From Herbaspirillum sp. RV1423 (GTDB taxonomy: Bacteria; Pseudomonadota; Gammaproteobacteria; Burkholderiales; Burkholderiaceae_D), in the NCBI RefSeq assembly GCF_000577615.1, contig NZ_CBXX010000008.1:118764-182763 (forward strand): 64,000 nt of DNA, given 5' to 3'. Below, piece after piece: positions 1-9,822 of the stretch. Under the pieces are notes generated by a model. The model saw only the letters and a list, made by a program, of their open reading frames with translations, had not been told where the DNA came from and did not search any database. Each line of letters begins with the position of its first letter. Positions within the stretch are counted from its first letter, which is position 1. Made by a program: the position numbers and the translations under genes.

Positions 1-416
1 AACTTGGCCGCAGTAGGATCGATGCCGACACGCGCAAAACCTTTGTCGCCGTATGCACGCAAGGTGGTTCCGTCATTGCTGCCGATATCCAGGATAACGG
101 GTTCCCCGCTCATGTCGACCAGCCCCAGGATCCGCTCGACCTTGCTATTCAGATGTTTGACCATACTGGCGTTGAGCCCGGACCGGTAACCGTAGTTGAT
201 CCCATACATTTCACTCAGGTCATAGGAATGGGCAAGTTGCAGCAGGCCGCAACAATCCTCCTTGCCCGTACATTTGACCAGGCGCAAAGGGCCTTTGGTG
301 ATGATTTGATCACGCTGCTTGGGAAAAACGCCCGTCAGCGTTTGTTCACCGAGATCCAACACCTGTTCGAGATGCGTGTTGCCGCAAATCCGACATGCTT
401 TCAATTCGCTATACAT
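1..416 (-). CDS. Sugar C-methyltransferase, N-terminal part (cut by window edge)
   Basis: Only the first 138 codons are present; the gene runs off the left edge. I translated it from the ATG at 416. Cysteines at residues 8, 11, 49 and 55/56 form the zinc-binding N-terminal domain seen in C-methyltransferases of deoxysugar pathways (Methyltransf_13 type). SAM-binding motif I follows (ILDIGSNDGTTL, about residues 108-119). Family members add a methyl group to an NDP-keto-deoxysugar in the cytoplasm. The gene starts 24 nt after the end of the GDP-mannose dehydratase-like gene on the same strand, so it is probably in one operon with it and may act on its product. The C-terminal domain is not visible, so the exact sugar cannot be named. 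Confidence 0.8.
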   Translation of the reverse strand, partial: MYSELKACRICGNTHLEQVLDLGEQTLTGVFPKQRDQIITKGPLRLVKCTGKEDCCGLLQLAHSYDLSEMYGINYGYRSGLNASMVKHLNSKVERILGLVDMSGEPVILDIGSNDGTTLRAYGDKGFARVGIDPTAAK

Positions 417-440
417 AAGAATTATTTCCCGTTCTTCAAT

Positions 441-1403
441 TTATTCAGCTTTTTTCAAACGATCGCGATCCGCGTCCACGAGCATCTTCACCAATCCGGG
501 AAAATCCACGCTCCGACGCCATCCCAGTTGCTGCTCGGCCCGGCCTGGATTGCCTCTCAACTCGACGGTGTCGATTCTGCCGCCAAACGATTTGTTCACT
601 TTCACATAGTCGTTATAGTTTAATCCGACATATTCAAAAGCGATTTTGCAGAAATCCCGGACGCTATGGGTTTCACCTGTCGCGATAACATAGTCATCTC
701 CGACTGCATACTGCGACATTCGCCAGATCGCATTGACGTAGTCTCCGGCATATCCCCAGTCGCGCCGGCTATCCAGATTGCCAAGCTCCAGCTCATCGGA
801 TTTTCCGGCGGCAATCATGACTGCCGCCTTGGCGATTTTCCTCGTCACATAATGCTCTTCACGACGGGGACTTTCGTGATTGAACAGGATAGCGGTGCTG
901 GCGTGCAGTCCATATCGTTCACGATACATCCGGATCATATGCAATCCATAGGCCTTGGCAGCGCCGTAACTATTGACCGGCGCAATTTCCGTCGTTTCGC
1001 TTTGCGGCGTTGTCTTTGCTCCGGCAAATATCTCGCTGCTGGCAGCCTGGCAAAAATGCGTTGCCGATGAAAACTGCCTGATCGCCTCAAGAAAGCGCAC
1101 TGTCGCAACGCCATTCACTTCCGCAGTCTGAATCGGATCGTCGAATAGCTGGGCGCTCGATGCTCTTGCCGCCAGATTATAAATTTCATCAGGGCGCGTC
1201 GTCGCGACCACCTCGTTCACCGCACGGGTGTCCGCGAGATCCAGTTTCATTATGTCGATTACCGCTGCGCCGCAATGCATCTGGCCCGAATCCCGATGAC
1301 TCGCCCCCAGGACCCGATACCCCTGGCCGCATAGCAACTCGGCCAGATAACTGCCATCCTGTCCGCTTATGCCGGTAATCAATGCAGTCTTTTGACTGGC
1401 CAC
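441..1403 (-). CDS. GDP-mannose 4,6-dehydratase-like epimerase/dehydratase (second paralogue)
   Basis: A 320-residue extended short-chain dehydrogenase. The NAD(P)-binding motif GISGQDGSYLAE is at 11-22, the Ser-Ser-Glu group at 122-124, and the YxxxK pair at Tyr146/Lys150. The segment near 178-190 (NHESPRREEHYVTRKI) is a hallmark of GDP-mannose 4,6-dehydratases. It is shorter than the neighbouring Gmd (362) and clearly diverged from it. It may be a second dehydratase or a related enzyme making a GDP-linked deoxysugar such as GDP-D-rhamnose; the sequence does not settle this. It lies 61 nt after the gmd gene in the same direction. Finding a GDP-mannose dehydratase next to this paralogue and a C-methyltransferase points to an unusual deoxysugar in lipopolysaccharide or exopolysaccharide. 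Confidence 0.82.
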   Translation of the reverse strand: MASQKTALITGISGQDGSYLAELLCGQGYRVLGASHRDSGQMHCGAAVIDIMKLDLADTRAVNEVVATTRPDEIYNLAARASSAQLFDDPIQTAEVNGVATVRFLEAIRQFSSATHFCQAASSEIFAGAKTTPQSETTEIAPVNSYGAAKAYGLHMIRMYRERYGLHASTAILFNHESPRREEHYVTRKIAKAAVMIAAGKSDELELGNLDSRRDWGYAGDYVNAIWRMSQYAVGDDYVIATGETHSVRDFCKIAFEYVGLNYNDYVKVNKSFGGRIDTVELRGNPGRAEQQLGWRRSVDFPGLVKMLVDADRDRLKKAE

Positions 1404-1464
1404 TTCGTCCTCAAATCGTTAGCGTTTCATATGCAACCACGGCCGCTCGGAATACCGCCCGCCA

Positions 1465-2553
1465 TTACTCATGATAGGCATTGGTGTAATATCCATGCCG
1501 TTTAGTCAATTCGTCACGCTCCGTCACTTTCAAGTCTTCCCGCACCATTTCCGCGACAAGCTCCCGGAATGTAATCTTCGGTTCCCAGCCCAGCATTGTT
1601 TTTGCCTTGGTGGAGTCGCCAAGCAAAGTCTCCACTTCCGTCGGACGGAAATAACGCGGATCTACCGAGACGATGCACTTCCCTTGGTCGTCGTAGCCTT
1701 TTTCGTCCACGCCTTCGCCCTTCCAGCTCATGTTGATGCCCAGTTCCATGGCAGCGATATTGACGAAGTCGCGCACGCTATGTTGGACCCCGGTCGCGAT
1801 GACAAAATCTTCCGGTTTTTCCTGCTGCAGCATGAGCCATTGCATCTCCACATAGTCCTTGGCATGGCCCCAATCGCGCAGTGCATTCAGGTTCCCCAGA
1901 TACAAATGGTCTTGCAATCCCAACTTGATGCGCGTCAATGCGCGCGTAATTTTCCGCGTCACGAAATTTTCGCCTCTTAACGGAGACTCGTGATTGAACA
2001 AGATGCCGTTGCAGGCATAAAGGCCGTAGGCTTCCCGGTAATTCACCGTGATCCAGTATGCGTAAAGCTTGGCGACGGCGTATGGGCTGCGTGGATAAAA
2101 TGGCGTCGTTTCCTTTTGTGGAACCTCCTGCACCAGCCCGAACATTTCAGAGGTCGACGCCTGATAGAACCGGGTCTTCTTGGTCAGTCCGAGGATACGT
2201 ATCGCTTCGAGCAAGCGTAGTGCACCGACGCCATCGACGTCGGCGGCATACTCCGGGGACTCAAAACTGACCGCGACATGGCTCATGGCTGCCAGGTTGT
2301 AGATTTCGTCCGGCTGCGTCTGCTGAATGATCCGCGTCAGATTCGATGAATCGCTCAGATCGCCGTGATGCAAGAAAAAACGGACGCCTTCCTCATGAGG
2401 GTCGCTATAAAGATGGTCGACCCTGGCGGTATTGAATTGCGATGCACGACGTTTGAGGCCATGAACCACATAACCTTTGCTGAGCAGAAGCTCTGCAAGA
2501 TAAGCGCCATCCTGACCGGTAACACCGGTGATCAACGCAACCTTATTTTCCAT
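1465..2553 (-). CDS. gmd: GDP-mannose 4,6-dehydratase
   Basis: A full-length 362-residue Gmd. The nucleotide-binding motif [14 protein letters not shown] is at 10-23, the catalytic group Thr134-Glu136 sits in ASTSEMFG, and Tyr158/Lys162 form the YxxxK pair. The [16 protein letters not shown] signature is intact. The enzyme converts GDP-D-mannose to GDP-4-keto-6-deoxy-D-mannose in the cytoplasm, the branch point to GDP-fucose, GDP-rhamnose and GDP-perosamine. It belongs to the leftward polysaccharide cluster, with glycosyltransferases upstream and a paralogue plus a methyltransferase downstream. No reductase (fcl or rmd) is recognised in the visible part, so the final sugar is unknown. Confidence 0.95.
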   Translation of the reverse strand: MENKVALITGVTGQDGAYLAELLLSKGYVVHGLKRRASQFNTARVDHLYSDPHEEGVRFFLHHGDLSDSSNLTRIIQQTQPDEIYNLAAMSHVAVSFESPEYAADVDGVGALRLLEAIRILGLTKKTRFYQASTSEMFGLVQEVPQKETTPFYPRSPYAVAKLYAYWITVNYREAYGLYACNGILFNHESPLRGENFVTRKITRALTRIKLGLQDHLYLGNLNALRDWGHAKDYVEMQWLMLQQEKPEDFVIATGVQHSVRDFVNIAAMELGINMSWKGEGVDEKGYDDQGKCIVSVDPRYFRPTEVETLLGDSTKAKTMLGWEPKITFRELVAEMVREDLKVTERDELTKRHGYYTNAYHE

Positions 2554-2702
2554 TTCTCAATTCCTTTTCGCACTTGCGATCATCAACACAAGGATCCATG
2601 AAGGAGCTCTCGAATCTGAATCTGCACCGTTACTGCCGGCGCAGTCCGAAATAAACCGGAACGCCATTCATACGTTCGGCACTGCCATCTCGCCGTTTGT
2701 CC

Positions 2703-3485
2703 TTAACTTACCCGGCCAGTCGTCGATGTGACGGCATGCGACTCGGAGATCATCATGTTCTGCCCGAATTTTCCCATATTACGCAACAGTTCCAGGATCA
2801 AAAAACTGTGCAGGCGTTCCAGCAGGAAACCCATTGAGCGCCTCTGATAGCCATCGCGCACAACGAAATAAGAGGAATTCATGAATCCCGATGCCCGCTC
2901 AAGATACAGATAAAGTTTTTTGAAAATCTCGATCTGGTAAATCCCCACACTGCATGCCGGTATGATGTCTTGATAGCGCAAGAATTTTGCGGCATCCACT
3001 GGACTGAACATTTCAATTTCCATCAGATATTTGACGAAATTGAGAAAATCCTCAAGCACGTGCGCAGTCGCATATTGGCTCACGACGCCATCCGAAAAAT
3101 GCACGGGAGTATTGAAGCAACTGATGGAATTGGTCCTGTCAAAACAAGACGCATACTTGCCCATATCGCTTTCCTGAATAGTCGTGATCCAAGGACCATT
3201 GGAGGCTTTGGTGCCATCTACCGGCTCGGGCGACACGAATCGTCTATAGTGCGAAATATTGACGTACTCGAAATTGGACGCAATGGCATCGATATTTTTA
3301 TAGAGCCAAAGCAGTTGCGCATATTCCGACAGCGCATGACCGTTTTCGCCGTAGATGTCGTCCGGTACGATTGCTCGTCTTTTGGCTCCGCCCGTAATCA
3401 CGTTGGGCGAAATAGCCAGGTCGATGAAATGTGCATGCCTTTCCGGGAAAGGCAAATGCCCGATACATACGTTGATGGTATTCAT
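2703..3485 (-). CDS. DUF4422-type glycosyltransferase
   Basis: A 260-residue protein. The segment around 73-83 (YVNISHYRRFV), preceded by a region with YGENGHALSEYAQLLWLYKN, matches the DUF4422 family, whose members are found in capsule and LPS clusters and act as glycosyltransferases. No signal peptide or membrane segment is seen, so it would work at the inner face of the membrane. It lies between gmd and another glycosyltransferase, all leftward. The acceptor and donor sugars cannot be told. Sequence before the ATG at 3485 shows no strong Shine-Dalgarno motif, so the start is moderately secure. Confidence 0.72.
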   Translation of the reverse strand: MNTINVCIGHLPFPERHAHFIDLAISPNVITGGAKRRAIVPDDIYGENGHALSEYAQLLWLYKNIDAIASNFEYVNISHYRRFVSPEPVDGTKASNGPWITTIQESDMGKYASCFDRTNSISCFNTPVHFSDGVVSQYATAHVLEDFLNFVKYLMEIEMFSPVDAAKFLRYQDIIPACSVGIYQIEIFKKLYLYLERASGFMNSSYFVVRDGYQRRSMGFLLERLHSFLILELLRNMGKFGQNMMISESHAVTSTTGRVS

Positions 3486-3561
3486 ACTCGATTAGTGGTC
3501 TCTTCAAAATCGTCTGGCACGCGACCGGCTCCTTGACTTGCGCAGCCCAGGAGGCTTATTT

Positions 3562-4620
3562 TCATCTGCTATTCCACTCCGATATCTTTAGTGCATTCGA
3601 ATTCTTCTGCGATGCGGAAACGGGTTCGGGAATGGGTGCGGAAACGGGAGCCGCAACTGGAATCGTCAACCCTGGTGCGGGAGGAACGGCCTTGTTTTCG
3701 GCAAGCGGCGCCGGTGCGGCGCCGGGCAGCGTCAATCCAAAATCCGCATACCCCTTGCGCTCGTTCAGCGCCTCCCCTTCGAATACCAATACGTCGCCAA
3801 TCAGTTTGTCCTCGTAATATTCGCCTTCGAACAGTCCGGGAAACCGCAACAACGAGAGCACCACTTTTTCCAAAGGCTTCGGCCCCAAGTAATAGGCGCC
3901 GCCGGAAGCCCAGGCCCGCAATACCGGCCGGCCGTAAACGCGCCGGTTCAAATCCTGATCGAGACACAGCCCCCAGTGCATGCAGCGATCGTGCTCAAGA
4001 CTCGCCGAAGGCACGCCCGCATAGACGTTTTCTCGCACCAACTGGTCCAGACTCTGGCGCAATTTGTCGGCATCTTGCAGCATCATTTCGTCGTCGACTT
4101 TCAGGACCCCGACATTGTTGCCGATGTTTTCATAAACCCAGGTAAAAGCGGCTGCAACTTTTTGAGGGATCGCTTCATATCGATCCGATATATCGACTTG
4201 CAAGGCCCTCACATGCTCAATCGAAGATGTATCGGCGCCGCTCACAATCATGTATTCGATATTCGCCTGATCGAATTGCGCCGCCAGCCTCAATGCCTTG
4301 GCTTCATTTTTCTTGCTCGTGATGATCAAGACCAGATTCTTGATGCCCGAGGTCTTTTTCACCAATTCCTTGTAATCGCCGAGGATATCGCCGTTATACG
4401 GCATGGCGGCAATTGCCGACTTCAAATGCCAGATCGCCTGGCTGTTGTTTCCACGCGCCTGCTCAACCTGGAAACGCTTGTAGTCCAGAGTCCATTTATA
4501 ACCGGAAGGAATGTGCAGAAAGTCCGTCTCCAGTCGATCGCATTCCTTGAGAAGGCTATCCCACGTCAGCGGGGAAACCGGCAGTTGAAGCAAAGTAATA
4601 ACGCGCTGATTGAAGTCCAT
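3562..4620 (-). CDS. GT31-like glycosyltransferase with a low-complexity tail
   Basis: A 352-residue protein. Residues 95-290 resemble galactosyltransferase family GT31: a DxD-like motif (KVDDE, residues 174-178), an ASGGAYYLG loop, and a later EDKLIGDVL segment (about 268-276) equivalent to the family's EDV motif. The N-terminal 90 residues look helical and may be a repeat-type domain. Residues from about 297 are a Pro/Ala/Val-rich low-complexity tail that does not look catalytic. The ATG at 4620 directly follows a four-unit tandem octamer instead of a clear ribosome-binding site, and the frame stays open upstream through that repeat to 4677 without another ATG. Function is inferred from motifs only. 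Confidence 0.62.
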   Translation of the reverse strand: MDFNQRVITLLQLPVSPLTWDSLLKECDRLETDFLHIPSGYKWTLDYKRFQVEQARGNNSQAIWHLKSAIAAMPYNGDILGDYKELVKKTSGIKNLVLIITSKKNEAKALRLAAQFDQANIEYMIVSGADTSSIEHVRALQVDISDRYEAIPQKVAAAFTWVYENIGNNVGVLKVDDEMMLQDADKLRQSLDQLVRENVYAGVPSASLEHDRCMHWGLCLDQDLNRRVYGRPVLRAWASGGAYYLGPKPLEKVVLSLLRFPGLFEGEYYEDKLIGDVLVFEGEALNERKGYADFGLTLPGAAPAPLAENKAVPPAPGLTIPVAAPVSAPIPEPVSASQKNSNALKISEWNSR

Positions 4621-4631
4621 TGTTCTGTCCC

Positions 4632-4663
4632 GTCTGGTTGTCTGGTTGTCTGGTTGTCTGGTT
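4632..4663. repeat. Four perfect copies of an 8-bp tandem repeat in the leader of a glycosyltransferase gene
   Basis: The octamer GTCTGGTT is repeated four times without mismatch (AACCAGAC on the coding strand). It occupies the leader between two glycosyltransferase genes and ends 12 nt before the ATG at 4620. The unit length is not a multiple of three. Changes in copy number would alter the leader spacing, and would also alter reading frame if translation began upstream. Confidence 0.9.
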
Positions 4664-4691
4664 GAAATGGCGAACGGTTATTGGCAATCGA

Positions 4692-5738
4692 TCAATAACC
4701 GAGCCGTTTAATTTCCGATTGCATGAACGTGCGATGCAAAATGCGCTCCATTGCATCCGTCCAGTCATTGGTGAGATTCCGCAACAGAAGCGCCTTGCCC
4801 GCTTTTGTCACGCTCTTGCGCAAACCATCGCTGGTCATCAGCATTCTCAAATTGGCGGAAAGCATCTCCGTATTGCCGACCGGATGCATCATCACGTTAC
4901 GCCCGTGATGCAAGCCGATGTGCCGATATGTCTCGAGATCGGACAAACAAACCGGCACTTCCAGTTCGAAGGCTTCCCAGATCGTCAGCGGCTGCGATTC
5001 GCTGTAGCTGGCCAGCACGAACGCATCGGCCGACGCCAGGTAAGACAAGGTTTCTTCATTAGGCAACTCGCCCAGCATGCGATACCGTTCGGGAAACGCA
5101 TCCGCCAGTTTTTTCGCGCCGTCGCTCAACTGCAGGTACTTGCCGATGAAGACACATTCGATATCGTTGCGCAGATCGGCCTCCATGGCATCGACGGCCA
5201 TGATGGTGTCTTCCATGCGCTTGCGCGGCTCGATCGTACCGATGCAGACGATGCGCTTCTTTTGCTTCGGCATCGGTTGCAGGTCTTCATATTTGTAGAT
5301 TGCATCGTTCCAGAACGGCATCACATGCACCGTCGCAGGACTGTCGAATAAAAAGCTGCCGTACACGATCCTCTGGTATTCGGTCTGAAACACGATATGC
5401 GACGCATGCTTGAAACCCGGCGCCAGTTGCGGGAAGCGCAGGATCATGTCGCGGCCGACTTCGGCCTCATGGATCCACCATACCACCGGGCATTTCGGCG
5501 CCGCCTCGGCCACATGAGCGCCGGCCATCAAGGTATTAGCCACGACCAGATCGACGCTCTGGATATTTTTGACAATGGGAATGCCAAGCGCCTCGAACTT
5601 CTTCCTGACCTCGCCTTCGCCATCGATGCGCGGCATGACGAACACTTCATGATTCTGCACCAGACGTTCGGCCAGTCGCAGCATGGCGGTACTGGCGCCG
5701 GTGGTATAAAACTCGTCATTCAAAAGAAGAATCTTCAT
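4692..5738 (-). CDS. Glycosyltransferase, GT4-type (GT-B fold)
   Basis: A 348-residue protein. The N-terminal half begins MKILLLNDEFYTTGAST, a typical GT-B nucleotide-free start. The C-terminal half has IGTIEPRKRMEDTI (about 180-193) and the EX7E element (SESQPLTIWEAFE), which binds the nucleotide-sugar donor in GT4 enzymes. It has no membrane segments. It is the most upstream gene of the leftward polysaccharide cluster visible here, and it faces away from glmU, so the promoter for the cluster probably lies in the 244-bp gap 5739-5982. The sugar specificity cannot be read from sequence. Confidence 0.85.
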   Translation of the reverse strand: MKILLLNDEFYTTGASTAMLRLAERLVQNHEVFVMPRIDGEGEVRKKFEALGIPIVKNIQSVDLVVANTLMAGAHVAEAAPKCPVVWWIHEAEVGRDMILRFPQLAPGFKHASHIVFQTEYQRIVYGSFLFDSPATVHVMPFWNDAIYKYEDLQPMPKQKKRIVCIGTIEPRKRMEDTIMAVDAMEADLRNDIECVFIGKYLQLSDGAKKLADAFPERYRMLGELPNEETLSYLASADAFVLASYSESQPLTIWEAFELEVPVCLSDLETYRHIGLHHGRNVMMHPVGNTEMLSANLRMLMTSDGLRKSVTKAGKALLLRNLTNDWTDAMERILHRTFMQSEIKRLGY

Positions 5739-5982
5739 GCACTGCCTTCAAAAACCGTCTGTTTCAATTTGATGCCGCCAAATTCTGTACTTGTCATTGC
5801 GGCGGCTGACGTTCACGCGTGCCGGGTGCAGCATGAGCAAGATGCCATATTAATGGCAAGGCAAGCAGTCAAAGGGTCGAGAACATGCCGAATTAACCCT
5901 CAACTTTGCATTTGGACAAAACCCGCAAGGCCTGCCGGAGCGTCTGCATGCTACACTTTTGCCTTATTTACCACTGCTTACT

Positions 5983-7341
5983 ATGAACGTCGTCATCCTC
6001 GCTGCCGGTATGGGAAAGCGCATGCAATCCACATTGCCGAAAGTACTTCACCCCCTCGCAGGCAAACCTTTGCTGGCCCATGTCCTCGACACCGCCAAGA
6101 CGCTCGCGCCAGGTCCATTGTGCATAGTCTACGGTCACGGCGGCGATGCCGTCCCATCCCGTTTTGCTGGCGACATGCTGTCGTTCGCCAGGCAGGAGCC
6201 ACAATTGGGCACCGGCCATGCCGTCGCCCAAGCCCTGCCGCACCTCGATGACAATATGCCTACGCTGGTGCTGTACGGCGACGTCCCGCTGACTTCCGCT
6301 GCCACGCTGCAGCGCCTGCTCAATGCCGCCGGCAGCGACAAGCTGGGTGTCCTGACGGTGATGCTGGACGACCCCACCGGCTACGGCCGCATCGTGCGCG
6401 ACCAGGGCAAGATCGCACGCATCGTCGAGCAAAAGGACGCCAGCGAAGCAGAACGCGCCATCCGGGAAGTCAACACCGGCATCATCGTCGCCCCGACCGC
6501 GAAGCTGCGCAAATGGCTGGCGGCGCTGTCCAATCACAATGCCCAGGGCGAGTACTACCTCACCGACATCATCGCCAGCGCGGTTGCCGACGGCGTCGAG
6601 GTGGTGTCGGCGCAACCGGACGATGCGGTTGAAATCATGGGCGTCAACAGCAAGGTGCAACTGGCCGAACTCGAACGCGCCTATCAGCGCAGCATCGCCG
6701 ATACGCTACTGGAACAAGGCGTCACGCTGCTCGACCCGTCCCGCTTCGATGTGCGCGGCACGCTGACCTGCGGCCGCGACGTCAGCATCGACGTCAACTG
6801 CATTTTTGAAGGCAAGGTCGACATCGAAGACGGCGCGACCATCGGCGCGAACTGCATCATCAAAGACGCCCGTATCGGCAAGGGTGCTCAGATCAAGCCG
6901 TTTTCGCACGTCGACGGCGCCATCGTCGGCGCGTCGGCGCAAGTCGGCCCGTATGCGCGCCTGCGTCCAGGCGCCGAACTCGGCGAAGAAGTGCACATAG
7001 GCAACTTTGTGGAAGTAAAGAAGAGCCGCATCGCCGCGCGCAGCAAGGCCAATCACCTGGCTTACATCGGCGATGCCACGATCGGTTCGGGCGTCAATGT
7101 CGGCGCCGGCGTCATCACCTGCAACTACGACGGCGTCAACAAGTTTGAAACCATCATCGAAGACGATGTCTTCGTCGGCAGCGACAGCCAACTGGTTGCG
7201 CCGGTGCGCATCGGCAAGGGCGCTACCATCGGCGCCGGCACCACGCTGACCAAGGATGCGCCGGCTGACCAACTGACGCTGTCGCGCGCAAAGCAATTGT
7301 CGCTGCCCGGTTGGACCCGCCCGGTCAAAATCAAGAAATAA
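5983..7341 (+). CDS. glmU: Bifunctional N-acetylglucosamine-1-phosphate uridyltransferase / glucosamine-1-phosphate acetyltransferase
   Basis: A 452-residue cytoplasmic enzyme. The N-terminal pyrophosphorylase domain starts with [16 protein letters not shown] and contains the YGDVPLT metal-site motif. The C-terminal left-handed beta helix (about 250-440) has hexapeptide repeats and the acetyltransferase segments [22 protein letters not shown] and [10 protein letters not shown]. GlmU makes UDP-N-acetylglucosamine for peptidoglycan and LPS. I chose the ATG at 5983, not the in-frame TTG 24 nt upstream, because the conserved protein begins at MNVVILAAG. It is followed by an Lrp-type regulator and glmS, which makes glucosamine-6-phosphate, so both steps of the same pathway are in this block. 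Confidence 0.97.
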   Translation: MNVVILAAGMGKRMQSTLPKVLHPLAGKPLLAHVLDTAKTLAPGPLCIVYGHGGDAVPSRFAGDMLSFARQEPQLGTGHAVAQALPHLDDNMPTLVLYGDVPLTSAATLQRLLNAAGSDKLGVLTVMLDDPTGYGRIVRDQGKIARIVEQKDASEAERAIREVNTGIIVAPTAKLRKWLAALSNHNAQGEYYLTDIIASAVADGVEVVSAQPDDAVEIMGVNSKVQLAELERAYQRSIADTLLEQGVTLLDPSRFDVRGTLTCGRDVSIDVNCIFEGKVDIEDGATIGANCIIKDARIGKGAQIKPFSHVDGAIVGASAQVGPYARLRPGAELGEEVHIGNFVEVKKSRIAARSKANHLAYIGDATIGSGVNVGAGVITCNYDGVNKFETIIEDDVFVGSDSQLVAPVRIGKGATIGAGTTLTKDAPADQLTLSRAKQLSLPGWTRPVKIKK

Positions 7342-7351
7342 GCTCGTGTTG

Positions 7352-7378
7352 CAGGATTGCGCTCACACCGCAATCCTG
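7352..7378. terminator. Hairpin between convergent glmU and the Lrp-type gene
   Basis: A perfect 10-bp inverted repeat (CAGGATTGCG at 7352-7361, its complement at 7369-7378) with a 7-nt loop lies between the convergent ends of glmU and the Lrp-type gene, overlapping the latter's last codons. No long T-run follows on either strand, so terminator function is likely but not proven. Confidence 0.55.
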
Positions 7379-7827
7379 GTTTCAAACTTGCTGCGATGGA
7401 TGGAAAAGTAACTGCGCACGTTGCGCACATTCTTGTGCGTGGCGAACAAACGGTGCGCCAACGCGTGATAAGCCGGCATATCCGCGACCTGCACCATCAG
7501 CACGAAATCCGGCCCCGGCGACACACGGTAACACTGCAGCACCGCCGGTTCGGTCGCCACCAATTCCTCAAACTCCACCTGTCGCTCGTCGCCCTGCTGG
7601 TCGAGCGTGATCTCCACGATCGCAGTCAATGCCGGACCGAGCTTTTCCGGCGCCAGAATGGCTACCTGCCGCGTGATCACTCCCGCCTCGACCAGGCGCT
7701 TGACCCGCCGCAGACAGGTTGGCGGCGAGGCATGCACGTGTTCGGCCAGTTGGAAATTGGTCTGCGCAGCGTCTTCTTGCAAAGCATTCAAGATACGCCG
7801 GTCCAACTCGTCTAGATCAATGGTCAT
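7363..7827 (-). CDS. Lrp/AsnC-family transcriptional regulator
   Basis: A 154-residue protein with the standard two-domain plan. An N-terminal winged HTH spans about 4-60 (LDRRILNALQEDAAQTNFQLAEHV, then SPPTCLRRVKRLVEAGVI). A C-terminal RAM ligand-binding domain follows (about 70-145, with VSPGPDFVLMVQV). These proteins act as dimers or octamers that sense amino acids. The gene is divergent from glmS, and the 147-bp gap between them carries two AT-rich palindromes, which suggests self-regulation and possibly control of glmS. The effector is unknown. Confidence 0.93.
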   Translation of the reverse strand: MTIDLDELDRRILNALQEDAAQTNFQLAEHVHASPPTCLRRVKRLVEAGVITRQVAILAPEKLGPALTAIVEITLDQQGDERQVEFEELVATEPAVLQCYRVSPGPDFVLMVQVADMPAYHALAHRLFATHKNVRNVRSYFSIHRSKFETRIAV

Positions 7828-7863
7828 AATCTATAAATTTTAGTTTTATTTGAAATATTATTT

Positions 7864-7910
7864 CACAATGAATATTGTGAGCAATAATAGTCTAAATTTA
7901 TATTAATTTA
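7864..7910. promoter_or_regulatory. Two palindromes in the AT-rich Lrp-type/glmS divergent promoter region
   Basis: CACAAT-4-ATTGTG (7864-7879) and TAAATT-6-AATTTA (7893-7910) are perfect inverted repeats in a strikingly AT-rich gap between divergent genes. Lrp/AsnC proteins bind AT-rich imperfect palindromes, so these are good candidate operators for the adjacent regulator. Binding is inferred. Confidence 0.6.
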
Positions 7911-7974
7911 GAAATTTTATTTCACTTCGACTAGCCTAAGATGACGCCATTCACTCATTTCAGAAAGGCAGCAT

Positions 7975-9792
7975 ATGTGCGGTATTGTCGGCGCGGTAGC
8001 GCAAAAGGATGTCACCCCTATCTTGCTGGAAGGCCTGAAGCGCCTCGAATATCGCGGCTATGATTCCTGCGGCGTGGCGGTGCATATGGACGGCAGGTTG
8101 CAGCGCTCGCGCAGCACGGCGCGCGTTGCCGAGCTGCAAAAGCAAGTCGCCGAAACGCACCTGGCCGGCTTCACCGGCATCGCCCACACGCGCTGGGCCA
8201 CCCACGGCGCGCCGGCCACGCACAACGCCCATCCGCATTTCTCGCGCGACCGCATCGCACTGGTCCACAACGGCATCATCGAGAACTACGAAGAATTGCG
8301 CGTCGAACTGCAGGGTGCAGGCTACATTTTTGAAAGCCAGACCGACACCGAAGTCATCGCCCATCTGATCGATCACATGTATACCGGCGACCTGTTCGAC
8401 ACCGTGCAGCAGGCCGTGCGCCGCCTGACCGGCGCCTACGCCATCGCCGTATTCTGCGTCGACGAACCGCACCGCGTGGTCGCCGCGCGCCAGGGGTCTC
8501 CGCTGATCGTCGGCGTCGGCCAGGGCCAAAACTTCGTCGCCTCCGACGCCATGGCGCTGGCCGGCACCACCGACCAGATCATTTACCTGGAAGAAGGCGA
8601 CGTCGTCGACCTGCAATTGCAGCGCTACTGGATCGTCAACGCCGCCGGCAAATCCGTCGAACGCGAGGTCAAGACCGTGCATGCTTTCACCAGTGCGGTT
8701 GAACTGGGCCCGTATCAACACTTCATGCAAAAGGAGATATTCGAACAGCCGCGCGCCATTGCCGATACGCTGGAAGGCGTTGAAAGCATCATGCCCGAAT
8801 TGTTCGGCGACGGCGCGCACAAGATATTCAAGCAAATCGACTCCGTGCTGATCCTTGCCTGCGGCACCAGTTACTACTCCGGCCTGACCGCCAGATACTG
8901 GATCGAAGCGCTGGCCAGGATTCCGGTGAACGTAGAAATCGCCAGCGAGTACCGCTACCGCGACAGTGTCGCCAATCCCAACACGCTGGTGGTGACGATT
9001 TCGCAAAGCGGTGAAACCGCCGACACCCTGGCCGCGCTCAAGCACGCGCGCGGCCAAGGCATGCACCACACGCTGACCATCTGCAACGTCGCCACCAGCG
9101 CCATGGTGCGAGAGTCGGAGCTGGCCTACATCACACGCGCCGGCGTCGAAGTCGGCGTGGCCTCGACCAAGGCGTTCACCACGCAACTCGCAGCGCTGTT
9201 TCTGCTGACGCTGGCGCTGGCGCAAACCCGCGGTCTGCTCAGCGACGAACAGGAAGCGCACCACCTCAAATCCATGCGCCACCTGCCCGCCGCGCTGCAA
9301 AGCGTGCTGGCGCTGGAGCCAAGCATCGTGGCCTGGGCCGAAGCCTTCGCCCGCAAGGAAAACGCCCTCTTCCTCGGTCGCGGCCTGCATTATCCGATTG
9401 CGCTGGAAGGCGCGCTGAAGCTCAAGGAAATCACCTACATCCACGCCGAGGCCTACGCCGCCGGCGAACTCAAGCACGGCCCGCTGGCGCTGGTGACGGA
9501 AGAAATGCCTGTCGTTACCATCGCTCCCAACGATGCCCTGATCGAAAAGCTGAAGTCCAACATGCAGGAAGTGCGCGCCCGCGGCGGCCAACTCTACGTC
9601 TTCGCCGATGCCGGTTCCAGCATCACCCCCAGCGAAGGCCTGCATGTCATCCGCCTGCCGGAACACTACGGCTTGCTGTCGCCGATCCTGCACGTGGTGC
9701 CGCTGCAGTTGCTGGCGTATCACACGGCGCTGGCGCGCGGCACGGATGTGGACAAACCCCGCAATCTGGCGAAGTCTGTGACGGTGGAGTGA
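7975..9792 (+). CDS. glmS: Glutamine--fructose-6-phosphate aminotransferase (isomerising)
   Basis: A 605-residue full-length GlmS. The N-terminal Ntn glutaminase domain starts [10 protein letters not shown], with Cys2 becoming the nucleophile after Met removal. Two SIS sugar-isomerase domains follow (CGTSYYSG near 300 and a second one after about 450), and the C-terminus reads [18 protein letters not shown]. It converts fructose-6-phosphate and glutamine to glucosamine-6-phosphate, the first step of amino-sugar synthesis. The last codons are the sequence recognised by TnsD in Tn7, and the DNA after the stop codon is a Tn7-like accessory region. Confidence 0.98.
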   Translation: MCGIVGAVAQKDVTPILLEGLKRLEYRGYDSCGVAVHMDGRLQRSRSTARVAELQKQVAETHLAGFTGIAHTRWATHGAPATHNAHPHFSRDRIALVHNGIIENYEELRVELQGAGYIFESQTDTEVIAHLIDHMYTGDLFDTVQQAVRRLTGAYAIAVFCVDEPHRVVAARQGSPLIVGVGQGQNFVASDAMALAGTTDQIIYLEEGDVVDLQLQRYWIVNAAGKSVEREVKTVHAFTSAVELGPYQHFMQKEIFEQPRAIADTLEGVESIMPELFGDGAHKIFKQIDSVLILACGTSYYSGLTARYWIEALARIPVNVEIASEYRYRDSVANPNTLVVTISQSGETADTLAALKHARGQGMHHTLTICNVATSAMVRESELAYITRAGVEVGVASTKAFTTQLAALFLLTLALAQTRGLLSDEQEAHHLKSMRHLPAALQSVLALEPSIVAWAEAFARKENALFLGRGLHYPIALEGALKLKEITYIHAEAYAAGELKHGPLALVTEEMPVVTIAPNDALIEKLKSNMQEVRARGGQLYVFADAGSSITPSEGLHVIRLPEHYGLLSPILHVVPLQLLAYHTALARGTDVDKPRNLAKSVTVE

Positions 9793-9822
9793 CGTGTCGC
9801 ATGGCGATTGTCATGTTTGTCA
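9757..9822 (+). other. attTn7-type attachment site at the 3' end of glmS
   Basis: The last codons of glmS ([11 protein letters not shown], ending at 9792) are the conserved TnsD-recognition region of attTn7. In E. coli, Tn7 enters about 25 bp past the stop codon, which here corresponds to about 9814-9822. A TGT triplet, the usual first bases of Tn7-like ends, occurs at 9814 (TGTTTGTCACG). tnsC- and tniQ-like genes follow within a few kb. The recognition sequence is seen directly; the exact insertion point is inferred. Confidence 0.65.

Noticed and set aside
7960..9723. A 587-codon open frame on the minus strand opposite glmS
   Set aside because: Shadow of glmS in GC-rich DNA; Gly/Asp/Val/Arg-rich with no domains.
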